64,000 bases of DNA, from contig PKTR01000002.1 in NCBI GenBank assembly GCA_002869065.1, forward strand, positions 1 through 64,000, in the 5' to 3' direction. Position 1 is the first letter of the stretch. Every line of letters begins with the position of its first letter. This document shows, in pieces, positions 19,230 through 27,274 of this stretch. The position numbers were made by a program, and so were the translations under genes. The notes under the pieces were generated by a model. The model did not search any database. It was given only the letters and a program-made list of their open reading frames with translations, and was not told the DNA's origin. Source of the stretch: Hyphomicrobiales bacterium (GTDB lineage Bacteria; Pseudomonadota; Alphaproteobacteria; Rhizobiales; Rhodobiaceae).

Positions 19230-19664
19230 ATGGTGCATCGTCTCATTTACTTCAGTTCTACGGCGCCTTCTTTTCAAGCGCCTGACGTCGAAGACATTCT
19301 TTCCGTCGCCCGCGAACGTAACAGGCGTGCCGGCATCACCGGATTGCTGGTCTATCACGACGGAAACTTCCTACAGATCCTCGAGGGCCCCCGCGACGCC
19401 GTGGAGGAGTGTTTCACGCGCATCCAGAACGATCCGCGGCATGACGGCATTATTCGCGTCGTATCCGAAGACGTCGAAGAGCGGGTTTTCGGTGACTGGG
19501 AAATGGCCTGGATGCCCTTTCAGGACGCCTCCGCCGAAGCACAGCAAGGGTTCCTGGATATCCAGTCCCTGCGTGACAGCGACACCATGCAACGCGCACA
19601 GCGCGATTTCATGTCCCATGCTTTCGTGAACACGTTCCTGCGCTCGTTCCGCGCCACATCGTAG
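19230..19664 (+). CDS. Stand-alone BLUF-domain blue-light receptor
   Basis: This 144-residue protein is a BLUF flavin photoreceptor with a short C-terminal helix extension and no output domain. Tyr7, Asn31 and Gln49 have exactly the spacing of the FAD-contacting Tyr21, Asn45 and Gln63 of AppA, and Trp90 and Met92 match AppA Trp104 and Met106. Light rearranges the hydrogen bonds around the flavin; output must pass through a partner protein or through oligomer changes. It starts at ATG 19230 and lies 165 bases after the sensor kinase on the same strand. The left attachment repeat of the integrated element begins 52 bases after its stop. Confidence 0.93.
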   Translation: MVHRLIYFSSTAPSFQAPDVEDILSVARERNRRAGITGLLVYHDGNFLQILEGPRDAVEECFTRIQNDPRHDGIIRVVSEDVEERVFGDWEMAWMPFQDASAEAQQGFLDIQSLRDSDTMQRAQRDFMSHAFVNTFLRSFRATS

Positions 19665-19716
19665 CCGCATGGCCTGCAATTTACGCCCAACGCAAACGCC
19701 ATTAATCCAGGTATTG

Positions 19717-19757
19717 CCATTCAAGGGGAAGGAATGGTGCTGCGAGTGAGGATTGAA
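19717..19757 (+). repeat. Left attachment site (attL), copy of tRNA-Thr 3' end
   Basis: These 41 bases match 29502-29542 with a single difference (G at 19727 against A at 29512). The last 23 bases are a truncated copy of the tRNA-Thr 3' end including CCA; sequence beyond 19757 no longer matches the tRNA. Confidence 0.92.
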
Positions 19758-20115
19758 AACGCGAGACACTCACATAACCAACTGTATTATATTGCTATTT
19801 CGGGCCGTCGATAGCGAGATGTGTACCAGACGAGTAACGCCACCACAAGGCATGTGCACGAGGGTCTGCCGACCGTGAATGTCTGGCCTTCACCTATACC
19901 AGCAGGCTCAAAGTCTGTTGGCTCAAGAGTGGGGCGAAAACCACAAAGGCGTATCGTGGCGCCATTTCCGGGGTGAAAGCCCGGTAACACCTCCCAGTGC
20001 AATAGGCCATGAAACGCGCGTTTTTCAGTTGCAAACATCCTCCTTGCAACTGTTCGAGAGAGAGCGTATCGAGAGTCTAGCGTTCGGTTCGTAGCGCATC
20101 TCTTTCGGAGCAAAC
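19758..20115. other. Element left-end non-coding region
   Basis: No gene is convincing here. A 71-codon frame at 19879-20094 on the plus strand has no ribosome site and an unremarkable composition. The sequence probably holds the promoter for the three plus-strand cargo genes that follow. Confidence 0.4.
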
Positions 20116-20307
20116 ATGAGCATAATTGCCGATGTCGCCGACAAGTTCGGCGGGGTGGCTGTGGCTGTTCTCGCAATCGCGTGGGGTGCCAGCGCGCCAA
20201 TTGGTATGATCTACTGGGCCATTCAGGGCTCTCTGGTCGGTGTCGTGCTTTCTCTCATTGTTCCCGGCTACGGTGTGATCTCGACAGCCTTCGAGTTTTT
20301 CACTTAG
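20116..20307 (+). CDS. Small membrane protein of the element cargo
   Basis: The product has 63 residues, mostly hydrophobic, with two helices (about residues 12-32 and 36-56) and the motif YWAIQGSLVGVVLSLIVPGYG between and within them. A GGAG ribosome site lies nine bases upstream of ATG 20116. It is the first of three plus-strand genes next to attL. No family recognised; small two-helix proteins in such positions can be toxins, holins or membrane anchors, but nothing here proves any of these. Confidence 0.6.
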   Translation: MSIIADVADKFGGVAVAVLAIAWGASAPIGMIYWAIQGSLVGVVLSLIVPGYGVISTAFEFFT

Positions 20308-20406
20308 CGGCCTTGCCGATGGCTAGTTAAACACCGCAAGACCTCCCGACATTCTCAACACCGTAGACGCTTCGACCCCATATTTCTTGCGGATAAGTGT
20401 CTGTCA

Positions 20407-21183
20407 GTGCAAAGCGACCCCAAAATGCAAGATGATGGCGACCACGTACGCTCTAACTGTGTCCAGCACGGCCCCATGAGCTGCGGCGTCTGCTGGCCCG
20501 ACCAGTCAATCAACCTTCAGGAAAACGGCGCATTTCGCCTCGTCCGCGACCCTGGCCATTGGGGCAGTGCAAACCCCATCGTACTCGTACTAGGCGTAAG
20601 CAAAGGAAACACCCAGTCTAATGCCTTTCGCAGAGAGCCGTTTGATGCCGTCGCCTTCAAAGGCATCCGACACAGATTGCTCTCTGTCTTGCAATCAGTT
20701 GGCTTGTTAGTGGAAGACGACATCGGACGTTTCGAGCAGCGGTTTCAAGCCGATGAGAAAGAGTACGCGTTTGCCAGCGCCGTCCGATGCTCACTTACCG
20801 GGATGGACCCCAAGAAGGGCAGTTTCTCCGCAGAAAGCCCGAAGGTTGTTCCCGCATTTAAGGTGGGCTCCGCAGGCCACCACTTTACCTCCGCATGCGT
20901 TGACCGCCATATCGGGCAGCTTCCCAAGGCGACGCGGCTCGTAGTTCTGCTCGGGAATACTGATAATTATATCAAGCATATATCCCATCTCATAGGCTGC
21001 TCACGAGGTAACTTGAACAAGATCAACGAGGTTGCTTATGAGGCTGGGGGCGTCTTGTTTGTTCACGCATCTCACCCCTCAAAGGGAAACGGCCATTTCG
21101 GCGCCTACATTCGCGGCGAAGGAACGCCGGGAGAGAAGATGAGAAGGGCCCGCGAAGCCGTTTCCTCCGTTCAGTTTGGGTGA
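20407..21183 (+). CDS. Unknown element protein, weakly uracil-DNA-glycosylase-like
   Basis: This 258-residue soluble protein has a Cys-rich start (NCVQHGPMSCGVCWP), a hydrophobic strand followed by a turn (PIVLVLGVSKGNTQS), a second core strand (LVVLLGNTDNYI) and near the end VLFVHASHPSKGNGHF. The strand order and the HPS motif recall the uracil-DNA glycosylase superfamily, in which a late His-Pro-Ser loop contacts DNA. The early cysteines could hold a metal or Fe-S cluster as in families 4 and 5. The canonical water-activating motif is not evident, so activity is doubtful. GTG 20407 is used; ATG 20425 is an alternative. Second gene of the cargo trio. Confidence 0.55.
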   Translation: MQSDPKMQDDGDHVRSNCVQHGPMSCGVCWPDQSINLQENGAFRLVRDPGHWGSANPIVLVLGVSKGNTQSNAFRREPFDAVAFKGIRHRLLSVLQSVGLLVEDDIGRFEQRFQADEKEYAFASAVRCSLTGMDPKKGSFSAESPKVVPAFKVGSAGHHFTSACVDRHIGQLPKATRLVVLLGNTDNYIKHISHLIGCSRGNLNKINEVAYEAGGVLFVHASHPSKGNGHFGAYIRGEGTPGEKMRRAREAVSSVQFG

Positions 21184-21402
21184 AACAATCGGCACGACTT
21201 TGCGTGTTCCTTAATTTCGATATCCCGTACACTTAAAAAGAGCGGTTGGGGCTGATCGAGGCACGCAAGATACGTCGCTCGAAGGGAACTGATCTCTTGT
21301 TAGTGAAACCGAATTAAGGCCGTGATTGGCGTTGGTTTGTATTTGTCCACTTCCCAGTCGCCGGACCGGCTAGACGAACATACGAAATGGTGGGAAACGT
21401 AA

Positions 21403-22026
21403 ATGATTTCTTGGCTTGCGAAAAAAGCATTGTCCGCTCGCGCCAGCATGTGCACCAAAGAACTTCAGTGGCACCTTGAACAATCAACAATGCATGAGCG
21501 GGCCGATATATTGCTTTACTCGCAGGATTATCGATATCAGGCGTTTTCAAACACGAATATTATAAGTCGAATTCTAGACGCACCGACATCCTCCACCTAT
21601 GTTGAGGTATCTGCACTTTATAATAAGATCGAAGAAACTCGGAATCTCCATATGCATTATAGCAAGATGGCAAAGAAAGAAATGAAACGATTTGGATTTG
21701 AGACGCATATGTCAATAGACGAGACCGAGTCCATACGACGCGGCTTCGAGTTGTGGCTTGTTACGCTTGCGTCGGGGTTCGACCTGACGTTCAGAGACCG
21801 CGCTTTGTTTGTTTGGGACACCTTGCATGCCTCAGCCACATCTTTCGATGAATTACTCCAATATCGGCGCTCAACTAAAGAATTAAATTCCGAACTTGGA
21901 AACGATACTGACTTAAAGATACTCGATCTCCCAACGGCATTAATGTGGGAGCAGATTGCATATGTCCCTTCTTTCATCGCACCCCTGCTACGAAAACCCA
22001 TTATCGCCCCGACGCAAACACCGTGA
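21403..22026 (+). CDS. Unknown mostly helical protein of the element cargo
   Basis: This 207-residue soluble protein is rich in predicted helix, with many charged and aromatic residues and no signal peptide. A GGGAAACG purine run precedes ATG 21403. Codon use and base composition are clearly more AT-rich than in the host genes on either side, consistent with recent transfer. No family recognised. It is the third plus-strand gene from attL and ends 92 bases before the convergent serine recombinase. A function in plasmid or phage interference is possible only by position. Confidence 0.55.
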   Translation: MISWLAKKALSARASMCTKELQWHLEQSTMHERADILLYSQDYRYQAFSNTNIISRILDAPTSSTYVEVSALYNKIEETRNLHMHYSKMAKKEMKRFGFETHMSIDETESIRRGFELWLVTLASGFDLTFRDRALFVWDTLHASATSFDELLQYRRSTKELNSELGNDTDLKILDLPTALMWEQIAYVPSFIAPLLRKPIIAPTQTP

Positions 22027-22117
22027 AAAGCCTCGTCGCCTTCGCGCACATCACTTCTGCGCAATCAGGATAGGCAGCATCACGACACGCTACACCGCCC
22101 CTGCTGCGCCATCTCGC

Positions 22118-22684
22118 TCACGCCGGGCGCTTTGCCTGCTCTTCGCTGGCGATGCGATAGACGCCCGACCGGGCGATGCCGAGGCGCTTGGCGATGGCGG
22201 ACGGGCTTTCACCGGCCTGCCATGCCGCAACCACTGCCTCGCGGTCGATGGACTTCTGACGCCCCCGGTACTTGCCCTTGGCTTTCGCCTTGGCGATGCC
22301 TTCGGCCTGTCGTTCCCGGCGCAGGTCGTTTTCGAACTCCGCGAACGCCCCCAGCAACGTGAACATGAGCTTGCCGGTCGGGCTCGTGGTGTCGATGGCC
22401 TGCTCTGTGACGATCAGGTCGGCTTCGTTGGCGCGTATCTCGGTGACGATCTGAAAGAGGTCGGTGACGGAACGGGCCAGCCTGTCGAGGCGCGTGACCA
22501 CCAACGAGTCGCCGGGACGAAGAGCGCTAATCGCGTGTGCTAGCTCCGGGCGCTTGTCTCTGTTCGTGCCGCTCGCCCTGTCGATGTAGAGGCGACCGTC
22601 ATTGACGCCTGCCTTCTGCAGGAGGTCGATCTGCGCAGCCTCGTTCTGTCCGACTGTGGAGACGCGAGCATATCCGATCTTCAT
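22118..22684 (-). CDS. Serine recombinase of the resolvase/invertase family
   Basis: This 188-residue enzyme has the catalytic domain of small serine recombinases: YARVST with Ser9 as nucleophile, VVTRLDRLARS, and the helix E region (TGKLMFTLLGAFAEFENDLRRERQ). It ends with a helix-turn-helix (PSAIAKRLGIARSGVYRI) of the Hin/Tn3-resolvase type. It would cut and rejoin DNA through a Ser-DNA link at short crossover sites. It appears intact. The element already has a tyrosine integrase for tRNA insertion, so this gene may resolve dimers, invert a segment, or be a passenger from a transposon; no flanking inverted repeats were found. Confidence 0.93.
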   Translation of the reverse strand: MKIGYARVSTVGQNEAAQIDLLQKAGVNDGRLYIDRASGTNRDKRPELAHAISALRPGDSLVVTRLDRLARSVTDLFQIVTEIRANEADLIVTEQAIDTTSPTGKLMFTLLGAFAEFENDLRRERQAEGIAKAKAKGKYRGRQKSIDREAVVAAWQAGESPSAIAKRLGIARSGVYRIASEEQAKRPA

Positions 22685-22841
22685 GGCGATATGTCCTGTT
22701 AGGGTCTTATACTATCGGGACAATACGTCCTATTTATCTCGATATCAACCCATATAGGACAAAAAAATAGCGCCCTGCTTGGGTATACCCAAATAGGACG
22801 CAATGGGTCGCCCCCCCTTCAGGACGCCTAGCGAGCCAAGC

Positions 22842-23048
22842 TCAGGACGATTTGTCGGGGGATGATGGAGAGTGGAACTCGGCAGGCGGCAAGCGTATCT
22901 GCTCCGACTGCTGTTGGACCTCATCCCGCGCACAGCCGATGAGATAGACGGCAAGGGATAGTTCCAGATCGGACGCTGCCGACTGTGCAGCCTCCAACTG
23001 TTCTAGCAGCGCGGCATAGGCTTCGCGCACAGATCGCTTCTCATTCAT
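22842..23048 (-). CDS. Small protein coupled to the nuclease gene
   Basis: The frame encodes 68 residues with a heptad-like helix (residues about 5-35) containing Leu/Ala at spaced positions, then a polar Ser/Pro tail. Its ATG overlaps the nuclease stop codon by four bases (ATGA), which argues that it is a real translated gene. No family recognised. It could be a partner or inhibitor of the nuclease, but that is a guess from position. Confidence 0.55.
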   Translation of the reverse strand: MNEKRSVREAYAALLEQLEAAQSAASDLELSLAVYLIGCARDEVQQQSEQIRLPPAEFHSPSSPDKSS

Positions 23049-23704
23049 CGCCACTTCGGCGCACGCCATCCGGCGTCCAACGCCTCTCTCTCGGAACAGA
23101 ACCAACGTTCGCCCTTCTCGGGGCTGATCTCGGTGCGACTGTACCAAGGAGACCATGGTGGGTGGTAGATTTGGCCATGCTTCGAGATATTGCCCTTGAT
23201 CGGGCATCCGTCTGGAGCCTTCTGTTTGGCCACCTTCCACTTGTCGGCGCGATACTCCCATGCGGGTTGGGTATCGCCTTGCCAGATACCGAGACCAGCC
23301 GAGCGAGCGGCTTCCTCCTCGGCAACGTAGTCGCGGCTATACCTGACAAAGGCCCATGCGTAGCCTTCAGCGACCAGAACACGATTGATATCGGTACCGT
23401 CCGCAGAAAGGCAGTGAGCGAGCAAACGGTCGTAGTCGTCGTACTCCGTACCGGTGCAGATGATCTCGCCATGGATAAGCGATTGAAGGCGGTCCATGGC
23501 GTCCTGATCGCAACGCCACTTCTTTCCGGTCGAGGTCTGGCACTTCTGGCCAACCTCCGGGGTATCGATACCGTGAAGGCGAATAGACTGCCGCCCGATC
23601 TCCAGCGTATCGCCATCAATGATGGACGCTTTGCCGCGCATCTCTAGTGCCGAGGCGGAACCGATAGCCACCAGCATCGCCAAAGCCGCAATCACAAACC
23701 GCAT
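23045..23704 (-). CDS. Exported thermonuclease-family (SNase-like) nuclease
   Basis: This 219-residue protein has a signal peptide (MRFVIAALAMLVAIGSASA) and a staphylococcal-nuclease fold domain. IIDGDTLEI supplies calcium-binding acids, RLHGIDTPE the catalytic Arg/Glu pair, and YDRLLAHC the second catalytic Arg. The C-terminal part (GCPIKGNIS to FCSEREALDAGWRAP) is the extra Cys-containing tail seen in many bacterial relatives. It should cut DNA or RNA in the periplasm or outside the cell. Its stop overlaps the start of a 68-residue gene. Presence on an integrated element is unusual but SNase genes are known on plasmids. Confidence 0.9.
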   Translation of the reverse strand: MRFVIAALAMLVAIGSASALEMRGKASIIDGDTLEIGRQSIRLHGIDTPEVGQKCQTSTGKKWRCDQDAMDRLQSLIHGEIICTGTEYDDYDRLLAHCLSADGTDINRVLVAEGYAWAFVRYSRDYVAEEEAARSAGLGIWQGDTQPAWEYRADKWKVAKQKAPDGCPIKGNISKHGQIYHPPWSPWYSRTEISPEKGERWFCSEREALDAGWRAPKWR

Positions 23705-24150
23705 ATCGCCTCCCCAATCGCACGGCCATTGTGCTTAACGAGCGAGAGATTCCCACCCCCGAACATTCCGGGGTGCGAACAACATGGGAAAGGTCGATAG
23801 CCGAGTGGATAGTACGTCCACTTTGTCTACCTGTTCAGAGAAAAACGAAGCGGCACCAATGCTATGGCCGAACGATGACCACTAGGAGCACCTTTACCCA
23901 GGCACCCCCAGCCGGGGGAACTGGCCGGTACGACATATCTGATTGCCGCCTCGGATTTTTCTGCCAAATATCCGGGGTGGTCGCAGAGGCGCGGAGACAG
24001 GAATGCCACGGGGCGTAGCTCTCACCGTCTCCTCGCTTCCGGGGGTGGCATTTTTCCGGGTTTGTAGTGGTTCGGGTACCAACACCCTCGCCAATCCATT
24101 CCACCCGGTTTTTAGCGACCCCGCAGGCCTTCTAGGGCCTATCCGGGCTT
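23705..24150. other. Intergenic region between nuclease and unknown gene pair
   Basis: About 450 bases with short G/C-rich runs, for example around 23905-23925 and 24040-24060. Open frames here lack ribosome sites and look accidental. It probably holds the nuclease promoter and the end of the upstream transcript. Confidence 0.4.
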
Positions 24151-24435
24151 CTATGCTCCCCACGGCTTGAAGGGGACCGTCGAGAAACCCTTGTCACCTT
24201 CATAGAGGGCGAGCTTCGCGGCATTGGCGATATCGGGGAAGATCAGACGCGGATGAGGTTCACCTTCCCCATAGAGTTCCATGCGCCCGCTGTGGCCACG
24301 CTCGACCAGAGCACGGCAAGCGGCAAGGCCCTGCTCACGCTGCGACGGAACAAGACACTCGCCTTCGAAGAACGCGGCATACTCCTGCCACCGGCTTGTG
24401 AGCTTCGAGGGACGGATGGTGACGACAAGGGTCAT
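24151..24435 (-). CDS. Unknown element protein
   Basis: The product has 94 residues, starts LVVTIRPSKLTSRWQEYAAF and ends near FKPWGA; it is soluble and shows no cysteine pair beyond two isolated Cys. Its ATG overlaps the stop of the preceding gene by four bases (ATGA), supporting translation. No family recognised. The coupling with the gene upstream suggests that the two act in the same process. Confidence 0.55.
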   Translation of the reverse strand: MTLVVTIRPSKLTSRWQEYAAFFEGECLVPSQREQGLAACRALVERGHSGRMELYGEGEPHPRLIFPDIANAAKLALYEGDKGFSTVPFKPWGA

Positions 24436-25157
24436 TCCGACGCCTCCTCGCCTTCGTCCGGGTCGGTGTCATCGTCTTCCCAAGGCGCTGCGGTGGCGCT
24501 GTCCTCGGGGTCGCTAGGCTTGTCCTCTTCGGACTTACGGGACCGAGCTTCGACCCACGGCAGGGAATGGGCTTCCTCGCCAAGGTGTCGGGCAACACCG
24601 CGCATCACCGCGACGGTCTGGTGAGAACAGAGGCCACGGGACAGGATGTAGGAGGTTGCCTCGCCACCGAGGACCAGACGCCAAGCCTCTTCGATACGTT
24701 CGGCGGGGTCGCTCTTGATGGTGTCCGTGGTGGTGGGCGCCTCTTCGACAGCTTCAACAGCCTTCGAGGGCTCGGGTGTTGCCGCAGTGACCGCTCCCCG
24801 ATGAGTGCCCCCTGCCTGCGCAAAGGGCTTTTCCATCACAACGGCCTTGGGACGCACGACGGACGACATGGGTGCAGCCGTGGACGAAGCACCCGTCAAG
24901 CCAGACAAGCTGCCCACGAGGGCACTATTGAGGACCACCGACAGGCGGGTGGCGAGGGTCGCGGCATCGGCGGGGGCAAGGCCGGTGAAGGCATCGCGAA
25001 GCACCTCATCGATGCGCTGGCGGGGCTTTGCCCGTTCCTCGGCTTCGGCTGTGCTGCGGACATGGTCGATCAGGTCCGACAGATCGGTCTTGAGGGACGA
25101 CAGGAGTCGTTCCACGCCATCCTTGGCGATGGCGCTGGTACTGGTGTTCATGGTCAT
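24432..25157 (-). CDS. Unknown element protein with acidic tail
   Basis: This 241-residue protein has an N-terminal helical segment (residues 10-80, with LLSSLKTDLSDLIDHVRS), an Ala/Thr/Val-rich linker, a second folded segment near residues 150-195 (ERIEEAWRLVLGGEATSYIL), and a strongly acidic C-terminus (Asp/Glu-rich last 30 residues). ATG 25157 is taken; ATG 25151 would drop two residues. It is coupled to the 94-residue gene. Acidic tails occur in DNA-mimic and scaffold-like phage proteins, but no family was recognised. Confidence 0.55.
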   Translation of the reverse strand: MTMNTSTSAIAKDGVERLLSSLKTDLSDLIDHVRSTAEAEERAKPRQRIDEVLRDAFTGLAPADAATLATRLSVVLNSALVGSLSGLTGASSTAAPMSSVVRPKAVVMEKPFAQAGGTHRGAVTAATPEPSKAVEAVEEAPTTTDTIKSDPAERIEEAWRLVLGGEATSYILSRGLCSHQTVAVMRGVARHLGEEAHSLPWVEARSRKSEEDKPSDPEDSATAAPWEDDDTDPDEGEEASE

Positions 25158-25766
25158 GGGAGTTCTTCAACGAGTGTGATTGGGGCGAGGCGTGTTCCGA
25201 CAACGAGACGTGCGAGGTCTGGCCCGTCCGGCAGGGGAACCGGAAAGACCAGACCGACACGCACACACACGTTGAGGAACGATGGTCGACGGTCACGAGG
25301 ACCGAAGACCGACCGCACTCCCGGAAGCCGGGTGTCTATGGGACAGACTGTGCGGGTAGCTTCATGCTCTTCTCTGGTCGATCAGATGGACGGCATGGGA
25401 TGGCACCATGCGAAGCATCTGGCAGGCAGAGACGACATGAGGGCAGGCATGGGGAGTAGACAGGAAGGGTGATGGTGATCGTACCACCCGGACCAACATC
25501 TATGACACGATCAGGAACCCCAATCAGGCATCATGGCTATGCTCTGTCGATTGTCGGTCCTGATACCTTCATAGGTCTATCCTAGAGGGGTCTAGGTCTG
25601 GATGGTTATGGTGGTCTTAGCCTAGGGGGTCGCCTAGGTCCTCATCTGGATATCCTCTGGCTTACCTCTGGGGGTGTCATGGGGCTCCCCCCTCCTCTTT
25701 TACCTTAAGGTGTGGGCAATTAAGGGTAGGCGAATATCGTCTCGACACAACCAATCATCCGAGGCC
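25158..25766. other. Non-coding region with inverted and direct repeats
   Basis: A 609-base stretch without a convincing gene. Between 25575 and 25680 it holds an inverted repeat CCTAGA-GGGG-TCTAGG (25581-25596), two copies of the palindrome CCTAGG (25621-25626 and 25633-25638) and two CCTCTGG direct repeats 11 bases apart (25654 and 25665). This is likely a regulatory or replication-related region upstream of the 24432-25157 gene. Confidence 0.5.
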
Positions 25767-26186
25767 CTAACCAGAACGGTCCAAGCCCCTGTCGCTCACG
25801 GCTCGCTCGTCCTCATTCATCTCGCCACTCACCACCTTCTCCTCGCCCATCACATAGGCACCGTCCTTGCGGATGGCCGGGAGAACGTCACGGGTGACCC
25901 AGTCCTGAAACTCAGCGGCTGCCGGGTTGGACCGGTGGGCACGCAGGACGAGCTTGTAGAGACCGGACTCGGCGATGACGGTCATCGACTGCTGTCCACC
26001 GGGGGTGTTCAAAACTTGAAGCCCCTTTTCGTGCTCCCCAAGCGGAGAGGTGGCACGAGAAGCATTCAGCAGGCCGAGAGCCCGGCAGACGTCAGCCGCG
26101 ACGAACCACGGCTTGCCGTCGATGTCGACCACGCGGATGGCATTGGTCAGGTAGTTGAAAGTGCGAAGAGAGGTAGAGGTGGTCAT
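25767..26186 (-). CDS. BRO-N domain phage antirepressor-like protein
   Basis: From ATG 26186 the product has 139 residues. The BRO-N signature is clear: IRVVDIDGKPWFVAADVCRALGL, then the Gly/Gln segment, MTVIAESGLYKLVLRA, and the end FQDWVTRDVLPAIRKDG. Such domains bind DNA or repressors in phages and large DNA viruses. The ATG at 26186 overlaps the stop of the Rha-like gene by ATGA; an ATG six bases earlier is also possible. It has no second domain, only a short polar tail. It probably regulates the element. Confidence 0.87.
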   Translation of the reverse strand: MTTSTSLRTFNYLTNAIRVVDIDGKPWFVAADVCRALGLLNASRATSPLGEHEKGLQVLNTPGGQQSMTVIAESGLYKLVLRAHRSNPAAAEFQDWVTRDVLPAIRKDGAYVMGEEKVVSGEMNEDERAVSDRGLDRSG

Positions 26187-27274
26187 TGCCATTCGGACAA
26201 GCCAGCCTTTGCCCCCAATTTTGGGGAGTAAGGTATCGACATCTGTTTCGCGGGAGCTCGTAGTGATGCCAAGAAACCGATGAACAGAACAGTGTGCGCC
26301 CTAGGGGCCTCCACAAAATTGTGGTGAGCTTTTTCAGCGCCAGACATAGGTTCCCAATGGTTCCGGGAAAGAGGTACCCCGCTGCTCAATATTGAGCATC
26401 CCCACCAGAGCGAGCCAATCACTGGGCACAAAATTGTGCGCAGCTTCCGGTTGGAAATACGCCCACCGATGGCAGCCTTGGGTTCCAGCTCGGCGATCTT
26501 GGCGTTGGCCTCGTCGACCTTCTCCACGATCTCCTCGACCTTCCCCTCCAGCAGCTTCACTTCCTGCTGAGCGATGACCTTCTGGTCGTACTCGGCAGCC
26601 CAAGCGCGGGCAGCGTCGGACGGACTGGAGAAGTCAGGCAGAGCTGGGACAGAGGGCTGCGACCGGAGACGCTCGATCTCTGCCAAGGCGTCGTTGAAGG
26701 CGTTGATGTAGGCCCGCTTGAACTTCGCCGCTTTCGCTCCGGTGAACCCCATGGCGAGGAGAGCGAAGCCGTCCTTGTCCATGTTGAACTGGCGGTGCTG
26801 CTGAGAGCCGGTCCGCTCATGGGTGTAACACCCCTCGTCAAAATTGACGCGGGCTTCCGGGTCATCGTCCAAAAGGCGGTCGATGGCCTTCAGAACGTTC
26901 GCGTGCTCCTTGCTGAAGAAGTCGGCAACGTCCTTGCTGGTGGCGAACACCTTGCCATCCTCAACGATCACCACCGGCTTGGTCTTGGCGGTTTCCGAGG
27001 TGGCCGGGAGGGTGGTCTTGGGCTTGGCAGGGACGACGGCCTTGGAGAGGCTGTAGAGGACGTTATCCTCGATCCACTTCCAGAGACGGCCATCCTCATC
27101 GAGGCCGAGGCGGGCGAAGGCATGAGGCAACCACGTCTCAGAGATCATGCGGGTGCCATTGCCACCCATCTGGTAGGTGCCGGTGACCCCATCGACCCAC
27201 TTACCTGCCTTCGAGGTGTTGCCCCACGGCTCACCGAGGATGGCGCACACGTCCTTCATCACGAAGAGCGCCAA
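26183..27274 (-). CDS. BRO-N/Rha-family phage regulatory protein
   Basis: The frame gives 363 residues from a TTG at 27274. An N-terminal BRO-N-like part (ALFVMKDVCAILGEPWGN) is followed by a Rha-family domain (FATSKDVADFFSKEHANVLK, FNMDKDGFALLAMGF, YINAFNDAL) and a coiled coil (about residues 225-265). The last 90 residues do not resemble the usual antirepressor C-terminus, contain four palindromic DNA sites and may be fortuitous coding. The start is uncertain: BRO-like coding continues upstream in the same frame without an ATG, while an ATG at 27318 begins a short frame (MTTLAVPF) one base out of phase. Rha proteins interfere with phage growth or act as regulators. Confidence 0.72.
   Translation of the reverse strand: MALFVMKDVCAILGEPWGNTSKAGKWVDGVTGTYQMGGNGTRMISETWLPHAFARLGLDEDGRLWKWIEDNVLYSLSKAVVPAKPKTTLPATSETAKTKPVVIVEDGKVFATSKDVADFFSKEHANVLKAIDRLLDDDPEARVNFDEGCYTHERTGSQQHRQFNMDKDGFALLAMGFTGAKAAKFKRAYINAFNDALAEIERLRSQPSVPALPDFSSPSDAARAWAAEYDQKVIAQQEVKLLEGKVEEIVEKVDEANAKIAELEPKAAIGGRISNRKLRTILCPVIGSLWWGCSILSSGVPLSRNHWEPMSGAEKAHHNFVEAPRAHTVLFIGFLASLRAPAKQMSIPYSPKLGAKAGLSEWQ
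26213..26439. promoter_or_regulatory. Cluster of four palindromic operator-like sites before the BRO gene
   Basis: Four inverted repeats of similar design lie in 227 bases: CCCCAATTTTGGGG (26213-26226), CCACAAAATTGTGG (26311-26324), TGCTCAATATTGAGCA (26383-26398) and GCACAAAATTGTGC (26426-26439). All share the pattern CAA-NN-TTG with matching flanks. A fifth, CGTCAAAATTGACG, lies at 26836-26849 inside the Rha-like gene. They look like dimer binding sites of an element repressor, but could also arise in coding DNA. Confidence 0.55.

Noticed and set aside
19879-20094. 71-codon frame near attL
   Set aside because: No ribosome site, ordinary composition and no family features; left as non-coding.
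22118-22684. Serine recombinase as part of a transposon within the element
   Set aside because: No terminal inverted repeats, transposase gene or target duplication could be found around it.
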